6,493 nucleotides of DNA from contig CAJMNU010000084.1 of assembly GCA_905214855.1 (NCBI GenBank), forward strand, positions 1 to 6,493. Reading direction: 5' to 3'. Below the pieces are notes generated by a model. The model saw only the letters and a program-made list of their open reading frames with translations. It ran no database searches and was not told the DNA's origin. Source of the DNA: an uncultured bacterium (GTDB taxonomy: Bacteria; Bacillota; Clostridia; Lachnospirales; Lachnospiraceae). Below, in pieces: positions 1-5,899 of the stretch; within the stretch, counting starts at the first letter, position 1, and each line of letters begins with the position of its first letter. Position numbers and translations under genes: made by a program.

Positions 1-28
1 TTTATCTATTCATAAAGTGTATGTACCT

Positions 29-109
29 TTATGCTGTAAGCAGCAAATACAAATAAAACAAAGCAATTGCACCCACTCCAACAGCTAGTATCTTTTTCAA
101 CAGCTTCAT
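29..109 (-). CDS. Candidate 26-residue single-pass membrane microprotein
   Basis: This is a complete ATG-to-TAA frame of 26 codons. The product starts MKLLKK and continues with about 20 almost wholly hydrophobic residues (ILAVGVGAIALFYLYLLL), ending in TA. A positively charged N-terminus followed by one hydrophobic helix predicts a membrane peptide with its N-terminus in the cytoplasm. A GAGGAG Shine-Dalgarno sequence lies 11 bases upstream, inside the last codons of the preceding gene, and only 5 bases separate that gene's TAA from this ATG, so translation is probably coupled. It should share the promoter at 567-595. I recognise no family. It could be a small membrane regulator or anchor for the upstream protein, a type I toxin-like peptide, or a chance frame. 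It is shorter than the usual cut-off of gene finders, so it is likely to be missed. Function is unknown. Confidence 0.5.
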   Translation of the reverse strand: MKLLKKILAVGVGAIALFYLYLLLTA

Positions 110-114
110 AAAGC

Positions 115-516
115 TTACTTCTCCTCTTTATATTCAAATACGAGCTTGTAATCCTTCAAATCATACTCTTGTGCGAAAAAGCCTTTCAACATTACTTCCG
201 CATTGCTCTTTGCATTGTCCAATAAACCATTGGCAATCGCATCTTTTTCTGCTTGTTTTCTTAACTTCTTCATCGCTTGATTATTTTCTTTCAAAGTAAT
301 CGGACGAAAAATACTTTCCTCATCATGATATACCTTAAAGGATTCTACATCAATCCCATGCTGCTCCATGTAACTGTAGATCTCTTCCATTTGTTCTGGC
401 GACAGGTTATCATTGGCAAAAAAATCATTGACTTCTGTCACATCCAATGTGTTGTTTTTCTTTTTACCAAGCTCAACCAGCTTTTGCAGTTTTTCTAAAA
501 AATTAATTTTTTCCAC
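115..516 (-). CDS. Small protein with sigma-70 region 1.1-like N-terminal domain
   Basis: The 133-residue product has residues 3-57 resembling sigma-70 region 1.1: a LVELGKKK helix, a LDVTEVNDFF helix, then LSPEQMEEIYSYMEQHGIDV, close in pattern to the N-terminus of housekeeping sigma factors. Sigma regions 1.2 to 4 are absent, so it is not a sigma factor. Residues 21-60 hold ten acidic residues and no Lys or Arg. In true sigma factors the acidic region 1.1 occupies the DNA channel of RNA polymerase, so an RNA polymerase-binding or DNA-mimic role is possible but inferred. The remainder is a charged helix (about 76-112) and a short LKDYKLVFEY tail that faintly recalls the C-terminus of DUF4230 proteins. 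I chose the GTG at 516 because AAAGGA lies 9 bases before it. A GTG at 552 is in frame but sits about 8 bases from the predicted transcript start and has no ribosome binding site. No signal peptide or membrane segment is seen. Confidence 0.85.
   Translation of the reverse strand: MEKINFLEKLQKLVELGKKKNNTLDVTEVNDFFANDNLSPEQMEEIYSYMEQHGIDVESFKVYHDEESIFRPITLKENNQAMKKLRKQAEKDAIANGLLDNAKSNAEVMLKGFFAQEYDLKDYKLVFEYKEEK
121..126 (-). promoter_or_regulatory. Shine-Dalgarno for the 26-codon ORF
   Basis: GAGGAG on the minus strand lies 11 bases before the ATG at 109. It sits within the final codons (Lys-Glu-Glu-Lys) of the upstream sigma-1.1-like gene. The spacing is slightly long but usable, and the position suggests translational coupling. 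Confidence 0.45.
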
Positions 517-525
517 GAATAACGT

Positions 526-531
526 TCCTTT
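526..531 (-). promoter_or_regulatory. Shine-Dalgarno fixing the GTG start of the sigma-1.1-like gene
   Basis: AAAGGA on the minus strand stands 9 bases before the GTG at 514-516. The longer in-frame start at 552 lacks any such site, so this element decides the start in favour of the 133-residue product. Confidence 0.6.
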
Positions 532-566
532 CGCCTTTAGCACATAATACACCTACACAGAATACA

Positions 567-595
567 ATTATATACCATTAGTCTACTTTTTTCAA
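567..595 (-). promoter_or_regulatory. Near-consensus sigma-A promoter
   Basis: On the minus strand the -35 box is TTGAAA (590-595), the spacer is exactly 17 bases and the -10 box is TATAAT (567-572). An A6 tract just upstream of the -35 box (about 600-606) resembles an UP element. Transcription should begin near 560, giving a leader of about 43 bases before the GTG at 516. It separates the sigma-1.1-like gene and the microprotein from the lipid kinase gene upstream. No operator-like repeat overlaps it. Confidence 0.8.
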
Positions 596-632
596 CAGTT
601 TTTTCCCTTATTCGAAATTTGCCATTGAATTT

Positions 633-1550
633 TTATTCTGCATTCTGATCGATCACGGTATCCTGTAATATACGGATTGCTCTCTGACAATCTTCAATCT
701 TTACCTGTGTATATGTTCCTCCAAATTCTCCGTCTGTCACCCAGTCCACTGGAACTTCTGATTCTACGTTCAGCTCTTTGGCACGGAATTTATAGACGTA
801 TTCATTTTTTTCCTCTTTAAAAAACATGTAAGAAACAATATTATTAAATTCGATCGGATTTTTTGGCATTTTGATCAAAAGAACCTCAAATTCCCCATCA
901 TCCAGCTCCACTTTCTGATTGATCAGCCCTTTGAATCCTCCAACACTCTTCGCATTTGTCACCATGCCAAATATAAAATCGTCCTCAATCTCTCCGCCTT
1001 CCCAGCTCACTTTCATATGATACGATTTCAGCTGTGCCAATCTTTTCACTGCTTCCAGCATATATGCCTGATGCCCCAGTTTATTTTTTGCTTCCTGCGA
1101 TGTCATGTAAGATACATCTGTAAAAACTCCAAATGCAGCAATATAAACAAAATGGTGTTCCCCCAAAAGCCCCACATCAACAGCATATGGTCTCCCCTTT
1201 ATAATGGTCTGTGCTGCTTTTTCCATGCTCCTTGAAATTTTGAGTCCTACCGCAAAATCATTGGTAGAACCTGCTGGGATATATCCTAAAACAGGTCGTT
1301 TTTTTAGAGACATCATTCCATTGACCACTTCATTCAATGTACCATCGCCTCCACTGCAAACAATCAACCTGACCCTTGCTCCCCATTTTTCCGCAATTTC
1401 CCGTGCATCTCCCTGTCTCTGTGTAATATACACTTCAGGGCGATAGCCTGCTTTTGTAAACACATCCAATATTCCCAAAAGTTTTGGGCGGATCTGCTCT
1501 TTTCCAGAACGTGGATTGATAATAAAAAGCATTTTTTTCACATCAGCCAT
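633..1550 (-). CDS. Diacylglycerol kinase family lipid kinase (DgkB/YegS type)
   Basis: This is a soluble ATP-dependent lipid kinase of the family that phosphorylates diacylglycerol to phosphatidic acid, or related lipids, at the cytoplasmic membrane face. Numbering from the ATG at 1550 (305 residues), the sequence shows NPRSGK (12-17), the nucleotide-binding GGDGTLNEVVNG (67-78), PAGSTNDFA (92-100), the DDGEFEVLL strand (217-225) and the late TDGEFGGT segment (272-279), where DGE carries the catalytic-base position of the family. Length is typical. The ATG at 1550 follows GGAGAGGAG directly. A GTG at 1541 has better spacing and would give the usual family N-terminus (MKKMLFIINP), while an upstream ATG at 1586 has no ribosome binding site. 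It follows mutY by 57 bases (21 if the start is 1586) and is probably the last gene of the pepP-mutY run. The exact lipid substrate cannot be read from sequence. Confidence 0.93.
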   Translation of the reverse strand: MADVKKMLFIINPRSGKEQIRPKLLGILDVFTKAGYRPEVYITQRQGDAREIAEKWGARVRLIVCSGGDGTLNEVVNGMMSLKKRPVLGYIPAGSTNDFAVGLKISRSMEKAAQTIIKGRPYAVDVGLLGEHHFVYIAAFGVFTDVSYMTSQEAKNKLGHQAYMLEAVKRLAQLKSYHMKVSWEGGEIEDDFIFGMVTNAKSVGGFKGLINQKVELDDGEFEVLLIKMPKNPIEFNNIVSYMFFKEEKNEYVYKFRAKELNVESEVPVDWVTDGEFGGTYTQVKIEDCQRAIRILQDTVIDQNAE

Positions 1551-1559
1551 CTCCTCTCC
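1551..1559 (-). promoter_or_regulatory. Purine-rich Shine-Dalgarno of the lipid kinase gene
   Basis: GGAGAGGAG on the minus strand abuts the ATG at 1550. It is too close for ideal use of its inner AGGAG, but its outer GGAG lies 5 bases away. The inner AGGAG is 9 bases from the GTG at 1541. It supports a start at 1550 or 1541 over the ATG at 1586. Confidence 0.55.
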
Positions 1560-1607
1560 AGATTCTGATACCTGTCCTTCTTTCATTAGATCGCTATAAG
1601 ACCAATG

Positions 1608-2741
1608 TTACACCCATTTTCGATATGCTCCAAATGCACTGGGAAGACTATATTCCGTCTCCAGACATTGTTTGTTTATAGAAAGAAATTGTTTTGGCAG
1701 TTCGCCTTTTATTTTTACCAGATACCCCATCATCCTCCATTCTACATGAGAAAAAATATGTTTCGCATCTGGCAGCTTTTCAACACTCTCAACTTCCTCT
1801 GGATTCAGACCAAGAATAGAAACAATCTCTTCTTTCTTCCATTTTCCCTCAAAATTTGGAAGTTCATACAATCCTGCAAGAAGACCTGTCGCAGGTCTTT
1901 TTCTAAGAGAGACAGAATCCGCATTCTCAATCACTAAAACAGTACGTTCTTCCTGTTTTCTTGCTTTTTTAGGCTTTTTAACAGGTATTTCCTGCTCCAC
2001 ATGTTCTCTGTGAGCCAGACACAAGGAAGCAAATGGACATTCCTCACACCTTGGTTTTCCATTTGGAAGACATACCATAGCACCAATCTCCATCAATGCC
2101 TGATTATAATCTCCTGAATGATCCTTTGGCATTGTCTTTTCCAAAAGTGCTTCCATAGAACGTTTTACAGAGGATTTTAAGATATCTTCACGATTTAAAA
2201 GGACTCTGGAAATCACCCTCAATACATTACCGTCTACTGCTGGTTTTACTCTCCCATATGCAATAGAAGCGATTGCTCCCGCAGTATAACTTCCAATTCC
2301 AGGAAGAGTCAGAAGTTCTTCATAACGATCCGGCAATTTTCCTCCATACTCTTCACAAATTATAGCTGCCGCTTTCTTCAGATTCCTTGCACGATTATAA
2401 TACCCCAATCCTTCCCACAATTTCATAAGCCTGTCATCTTCAATCTCTGCAAGCTCTTTGGGAGTTGGGCAAGCCTTCAGAAAACGTTCATAATACGGTT
2501 TCACTGCCTCTACTCTGGTCTGCTGAAGCATGATCTCGGAAATCCACACTCGATATGCCTCTGGATTTTCTCTCCACGGAAGAATTCTGGCATGTTTAGA
2601 AAACCATGCCAGAACTGGTTCGTTGGCAGCCTGAAGCCGTTCTTCTGTAAAAGGTTTCTCTTCCAGAATTTGAAGATCTTTGTACCACTCTTTCGCCAAC
2701 ATTTCCATATTTAAATCTCTCTTGTTGCTTCTTTCAGCCAT
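1608..2741 (-). CDS. mutY: Adenine DNA glycosylase MutY
   Basis: MutY removes adenine mispaired with 8-oxoguanine (or G), starting base-excision repair in the cytoplasm. Visible in the 377 residues are the HhH-GPD core with ILPWR, SEIMLQQTRV (catalytic Glu69), the hairpin LPGIGSYTA (146-154) and VDGNVLRV with catalytic Asp170. A four-cysteine 4Fe-4S cluster follows at Cys224, 232, 235 and 241, spaced C-x7-C-x2-C-x5-C where E. coli has C-x6-C. A C-terminal Nudix-like domain (about 265-377) carries ATGLLAGLYELP and the FSH motif (330-332) that reads 8-oxoG. All key residues are present, so the enzyme should be active. The N-terminus extends roughly 20-30 residues beyond E. coli MutY. The ATG at 2741 overlaps the end of pepP by 31 bases; an in-frame ATG at 2708, two bases after the pepP stop, is an equally plausible start. 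Both have only weak GAG-type ribosome binding sites. Confidence 0.97.
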   Translation of the reverse strand: MAERSNKRDLNMEMLAKEWYKDLQILEEKPFTEERLQAANEPVLAWFSKHARILPWRENPEAYRVWISEIMLQQTRVEAVKPYYERFLKACPTPKELAEIEDDRLMKLWEGLGYYNRARNLKKAAAIICEEYGGKLPDRYEELLTLPGIGSYTAGAIASIAYGRVKPAVDGNVLRVISRVLLNREDILKSSVKRSMEALLEKTMPKDHSGDYNQALMEIGAMVCLPNGKPRCEECPFASLCLAHREHVEQEIPVKKPKKARKQEERTVLVIENADSVSLRKRPATGLLAGLYELPNFEGKWKKEEIVSILGLNPEEVESVEKLPDAKHIFSHVEWRMMGYLVKIKGELPKQFLSINKQCLETEYSLPSAFGAYRKWV

Positions 2742-4504
2742 TCTTTCTCTTCTTGTGTCAGGAATGGGGAAATCTTAGCATACACATCCTTATGGTAAGC
2801 ATTCAATAATTCCTTGTCATGTGGCTCAAGAACAGTTTCATCAATTGCATCCAGATCAATCGGAACAAATGTCAAATGTTCAAATGCCATAAATTGACCG
2901 TATTGGTTCTTTTCTGCTTTTACACATACCAAAAGATTTTCTGTACGGATTCCATGACTGCCCTCAAAATATAATCCAGGCTCATCTGATGTGATCATTC
3001 CTTCCTCAAATACACATACGTCCATTCTATCAGGTGTCACTCTCCAACGGAACTGGTTTGGACGCTCATGTACATTAAGCAGATAACCAACACCATGTCC
3101 TGTACCATGATTAAAATCCAATCCTCTCTTCCAGAACAACTCTCTTGCTGTATAGTCCAGATTCAACCCACTGCATCCATACAAAAATTTCACATCTGCC
3201 AGACGAAGCATGCTTGCTGCTACCAGAGTGAAATGCTCCTTCTGCACCGCATCTACTGGTCCTAATGCAATTGTTCTTGTAATATCCGTTGTTCCTTCAT
3301 AGTACTGACCACCAGAGTCTACCAGATAGAGTCCTTCTGGTTTTAATACACGATTGCTCTCTTTTGTTGCAGAATAATGACACATTGCGGCATTATCAGC
3401 ATATGCAGAAATTGTAGTAAAACTCAATCCAAGGTTTCCTTCCTGCTCTCTTCTAAGACTCTCTAATTTATCAGAAACACTGATCTCGTCCATATCCATC
3501 TTTCCAATGTTTTTCTTGAGCCAATACATAAACTTTGTCACTGCGACTCCATCTTTGATATGGGCTTTTCTCTGATTCTCCACTTCCACTGGATTCTTGA
3601 TCGCTTTTGCCAGAGCAGTTGGATTCATCTTGTTGATCTTTACATTAGACGCATCCAGATTTTTGTCAATTGCGTAATTGATCTTTCCTCTCTCCAAAAG
3701 GACTTTCTCATCTTTCATCTGACTGACGAATTCATATACACTGTCATAAGGACGGATTTCAATGCCAAGTCCCTCTAAATATCCTCTTACCTCATCATTT
3801 AATGTCTCTTTCTGGATGAAAAGATACAATTGATCCATAGTAACTACTGCATAGGAAAGAACGATCGGATTGCATGGCACATCATTTCCACGGATATTCA
3901 AAAGCCATGCAATATCGCAAAGGCTCGTAAGAATGTGGACATCTGCACCTTCCTCTGCCATCTTTTCACGAAGCTGTGCGATCTTATTAGAGGCAGAACA
4001 TCCTGTATATTTCTCATCTAAGATCCATACTGGTTCTTTAGAAAGTTCAGGACGATCTTTCCATATCTCGCCTACCAGATCATTCTGATATTTTACAGAT
4101 ACGCCTTTTTGGGCAAGCTCGCTTTCCATTTTTTCTCCAGCAAGTGCATTGACTACTCTGCCATCAAATCCCAAGATCTGACCTTCTTTCATGTTCTGTG
4201 CCAGAAATTCATTGATGGTAGGAACTCCCTCTCCTCCCATACGATATAATGTAAATGGAGTTCCATCCAGCTGCTTTGCAGCCTGTACAAAATAACGTCC
4301 ATCTGTCCAAAGACCTGCCTGATCTTCTGTTACCACTGCTATTCCAGCGGATCCTGTAAAACCTGTTAAATATTTTCTGCATGTAAAATGCTCGCCCACA
4401 TACTCTGATTCGTGAAAATCTGATGTAGGTACATAGTATGCGTGGATTCCATGCCCCCTCATCTGTTTTCTCAATTCTTCCAGTCTCAAAGCTATCTCAT
4501 TCAT
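2711..4504 (-). CDS. pepP: Xaa-Pro aminopeptidase (M24B, aminopeptidase P, long form)
   Basis: This is a cytoplasmic metallo-aminopeptidase that removes the N-terminal residue from peptides with proline in position two, feeding peptide turnover. At 597 residues it is the long three-domain form, like eukaryotic XPNPEP1, rather than the roughly 440-residue E. coli PepP. It has a creatinase-type N-domain (about 5-140, with VPTSDFHESEY and LTGFTGSAG), a second creatinase-type domain (about 155-315) and the pita-bread catalytic domain (about 318-535), followed by a short C-terminal domain. The dinuclear metal ligands are all present: Asp396 (LVDSGGQY), Asp407 (TTDITRT), His470 (HGTGHGVG), Glu508 (SDEPG) and Glu522 (RTENL). 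Putative catalytic histidines are His376, His466 and His479. No signal peptide is seen. TGGAGGT, 8 bases from the ATG counted from GGAGG, fixes the start. It heads the run into mutY. No convincing promoter was found in the 56 bases between the terminator and the start. Confidence 0.96.
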   Translation of the reverse strand: MNEIALRLEELRKQMRGHGIHAYYVPTSDFHESEYVGEHFTCRKYLTGFTGSAGIAVVTEDQAGLWTDGRYFVQAAKQLDGTPFTLYRMGGEGVPTINEFLAQNMKEGQILGFDGRVVNALAGEKMESELAQKGVSVKYQNDLVGEIWKDRPELSKEPVWILDEKYTGCSASNKIAQLREKMAEEGADVHILTSLCDIAWLLNIRGNDVPCNPIVLSYAVVTMDQLYLFIQKETLNDEVRGYLEGLGIEIRPYDSVYEFVSQMKDEKVLLERGKINYAIDKNLDASNVKINKMNPTALAKAIKNPVEVENQRKAHIKDGVAVTKFMYWLKKNIGKMDMDEISVSDKLESLRREQEGNLGLSFTTISAYADNAAMCHYSATKESNRVLKPEGLYLVDSGGQYYEGTTDITRTIALGPVDAVQKEHFTLVAASMLRLADVKFLYGCSGLNLDYTARELFWKRGLDFNHGTGHGVGYLLNVHERPNQFRWRVTPDRMDVCVFEEGMITSDEPGLYFEGSHGIRTENLLVCVKAEKNQYGQFMAFEHLTFVPIDLDAIDETVLEPHDKELLNAYHKDVYAKISPFLTQEEKEWLKEATREI

Positions 4505-4560
4505 CTTCGATACCTCCAGTTTCTCCCATCTCTACATAGTCAGACTTTTTACCTTATAAG

Positions 4561-4588
4561 AAAAAAGAATCCTGCAGCGCAGGATTCT
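4561..4588 (-). terminator. Intrinsic terminator after the CofE-like gene
   Basis: The arms 4566-4575 and 4579-4588 form a perfect 10-bp stem (AGAATCCTGC / GCAGGATTCT) around a 3-base loop. On the minus strand the stem runs directly into T6. It lies 12 bases beyond the stop codon of the CofE-like gene and 56 bases before pepP, separating the two transcription units. Confidence 0.92.
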
Positions 4589-4600
4589 CCATGCAGTTGT

Positions 4601-5800
4601 TTATTTGGTATAATTATCAAAATATCCCTGAATCAAAATGATCGGTGTTCCCTTGTCTCCGCTTCCGCTGGTCAAGTCTGCTAAAGAACCAATCAAATCT
4701 GTCAGTCTTCTTGGTGTTGTTCCCTGAGAAACCATATTTCCTGTCAGATTTTCTGCTTTTTCATCTTTTTCACGGATATACTTAGAAATTGCATCCTTTA
4801 ACTCCTTACCGGAAAGATTTGCAAAATCATTATCTGCCAGATATTTCAATTTTACTTCGTTTGGAGTTCCCTCTAATCCTGCTGTATAAGCTGGAGAAAC
4901 AACCGGATCAGCAAGTTCCCAGATCTTTCCTACTGGATCTTTAAATGCTCCATCTCCATATACCATGACTTCTATATGTTTGCCTGTTTTCTCCAGAAGA
5001 GAACTCTGGATCTTTTCTACTACTTCCTCACAATGGATAGGGAAGAGTTTTACAGTTGTCTCTGTCGCCTTGTTAGAACCCAGAAGACCATATTTGTCAT
5101 TATAACCGCTTCCGTCAACACTGGAAGTTAAGATATCATCCAAAGTATAAACCTTCTCTCCTCCAGCTGCTTTCAGGATTCTTTTGGTTCTTGCTCTGGT
5201 ATGAATATCACAGGACAATACACTCTTAGTATAATCTAAAATCGCCTTTGGATTGTTTGCAAAAATAATCTCTACTTCACAGCCACATTCCTGAATCAGA
5301 TTTTTGTAATACTCTACATAGTCTACACCAGTAAATGTATGTTTCTGATATCCAAACAATTCTCTGTAACGTTCTTCTGTCAAAACATCACTCCACGGAT
5401 TCACTCCTGCATCATCCAATGCATCCATAGAAACCAGATGGTTTCCGACCTCATCGGACGGATAGCTTAACATCAGAACAATCTTCTTGCATCCTGTCGC
5501 AATTCCTTTCAGACAGATCGCAAAACGGTTACGGCTCAGAATCGGGAACAACACTCCAACCGTATCATCACCGAATTTGCCTTTAACATCTTTCGCAATC
5601 TGATCTACGGTTGCGTAATTTCCCTGCGCTCTGGCTACGACTGCCTCTGTCACTGCTACAACATCTCTGTCTCTCAATGCGAACTTTTCGCTCTCTGCCG
5701 CTGCCAAAACGGAATCGACAACGATCGACACCAAATCATCTCCCTGGCGAATGATCGGAGCGCGAACCCCGCGGGAAACAGTTCCTACTAATCTTTCCAT
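4601..5800 (-). CDS. Coenzyme F420-0:glutamate ligase (CofE) family protein
   Basis: The 399-residue protein begins like the CofE/F420_ligase family: VRAPIIRQGDDLVSIVVDSV (12-31), then LRDRDVVAVTEAVVARAQGNY (42-62), matching the family's GDDL and D-x-D-V-V-x-V-T-x-x-V-V-x-x-x-x-G signatures. CofE adds gamma-linked glutamate to F420-0 using GTP. The rest diverges and is longer than the classical ~250-residue archaeal enzyme, with conserved-looking blocks YGDGAFKDP (281-289), GKIWELADP (291-299) and a C-terminal TPRRLTDLIGSLADLTSGSGDKGTP segment. The host looks like a fermenting Clostridium relative in which F420 is not expected, so a different acceptor substrate is likely; that is inference. 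It appears monocistronic, lying between the purA terminator-like palindrome and its own strong terminator. The ribosome binding site is modest (GAAAGG, 11 bases from the ATG). No membrane segment or signal peptide is seen. The family call is firm; the reaction is unknown. Confidence 0.85.
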   Translation of the reverse strand: MERLVGTVSRGVRAPIIRQGDDLVSIVVDSVLAAAESEKFALRDRDVVAVTEAVVARAQGNYATVDQIAKDVKGKFGDDTVGVLFPILSRNRFAICLKGIATGCKKIVLMLSYPSDEVGNHLVSMDALDDAGVNPWSDVLTEERYRELFGYQKHTFTGVDYVEYYKNLIQECGCEVEIIFANNPKAILDYTKSVLSCDIHTRARTKRILKAAGGEKVYTLDDILTSSVDGSGYNDKYGLLGSNKATETTVKLFPIHCEEVVEKIQSSLLEKTGKHIEVMVYGDGAFKDPVGKIWELADPVVSPAYTAGLEGTPNEVKLKYLADNDFANLSGKELKDAISKYIREKDEKAENLTGNMVSQGTTPRRLTDLIGSLADLTSGSGDKGTPIILIQGYFDNYTK

Positions 5801-5817
5801 CTTTTTACCAACCTTTC

Positions 5818-5836
5818 ATACGGTCTATGATCGTAT
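5818..5836. repeat. Short inverted repeat upstream of the CofE-like gene
   Basis: ATACG and CGTAT arms (5 bp each) flank a 9-base centre, 18 bases before the CofE-like start codon and partly beside its ribosome binding site. It could be an operator half-site pair or a weak leader hairpin, but arms this short arise by chance often. Confidence 0.25.
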
Positions 5837-5872
5837 TATTTTCTATCAAATCTCATCTTATCATATTTTTCT

Positions 5873-5899
5873 AAAAAAATCTATTCTTTGCAAAGAATA
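5873..5899 (-). terminator. AT-rich terminator-like palindrome at the end of purA
   Basis: Bases 5882-5899 form a perfect 18-bp palindrome that includes part of the purA stop codon. In RNA this folds as a 7-bp stem (UAUUCUU / AAGAAUA) with a UGCA loop. On the minus strand it is followed after two bases by T7 (5873-5879). The layout is that of an intrinsic terminator, but the stem is AU-rich and weak, so some read-through into the CofE-like gene is possible. Confidence 0.5.

Noticed and set aside
32..45. TGCTG-TAAG-CAGCA hairpin at the end of the 26-codon ORF
   Set aside because: The stem is only 5 bp and no T run follows on either strand, so it is not a terminator.
67..94. Possible plus-strand promoter (TTGCAC, 16 bases, TATCTT) that might drive an antisense RNA over the microprotein, as in type I toxin systems
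   Set aside because: Both boxes are poor matches, the sequence is constrained by coding on the other strand, and no terminator follows. Chance is the simpler explanation.
277..498. Plus-strand open frame opposite the sigma-1.1-like gene
   Set aside because: It is a shadow of the minus-strand gene, rich in Phe and Leu, with no ribosome binding site and no recognisable domain.
553..632. Terminator for the pepP-mutY-kinase run
   Set aside because: No GC-rich stem with a T run is seen on the minus strand after the kinase stop; the T runs visible on the plus strand are A runs in the transcript.
1605..1937. Plus-strand open frame of 110 codons opposite mutY
   Set aside because: It lies wholly opposite the well-supported MutY C-terminal domain and its composition (Phe, Lys, Ile-rich) is typical of antisense shadows.
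4505..4560. Possible pepP promoter (TATAAG or TATGTA as -10)
   Set aside because: No acceptable -35 box sits 16-18 bases upstream of either; one placement would fall inside the terminator stem. pepP needs a promoter, but I cannot point to it.
4597..4615. TTGTTT and TATAAT on the plus strand near the end of the CofE-like gene
   Set aside because: The boxes are far too close together for a promoter and overlap coding sequence; no plus-strand gene follows.
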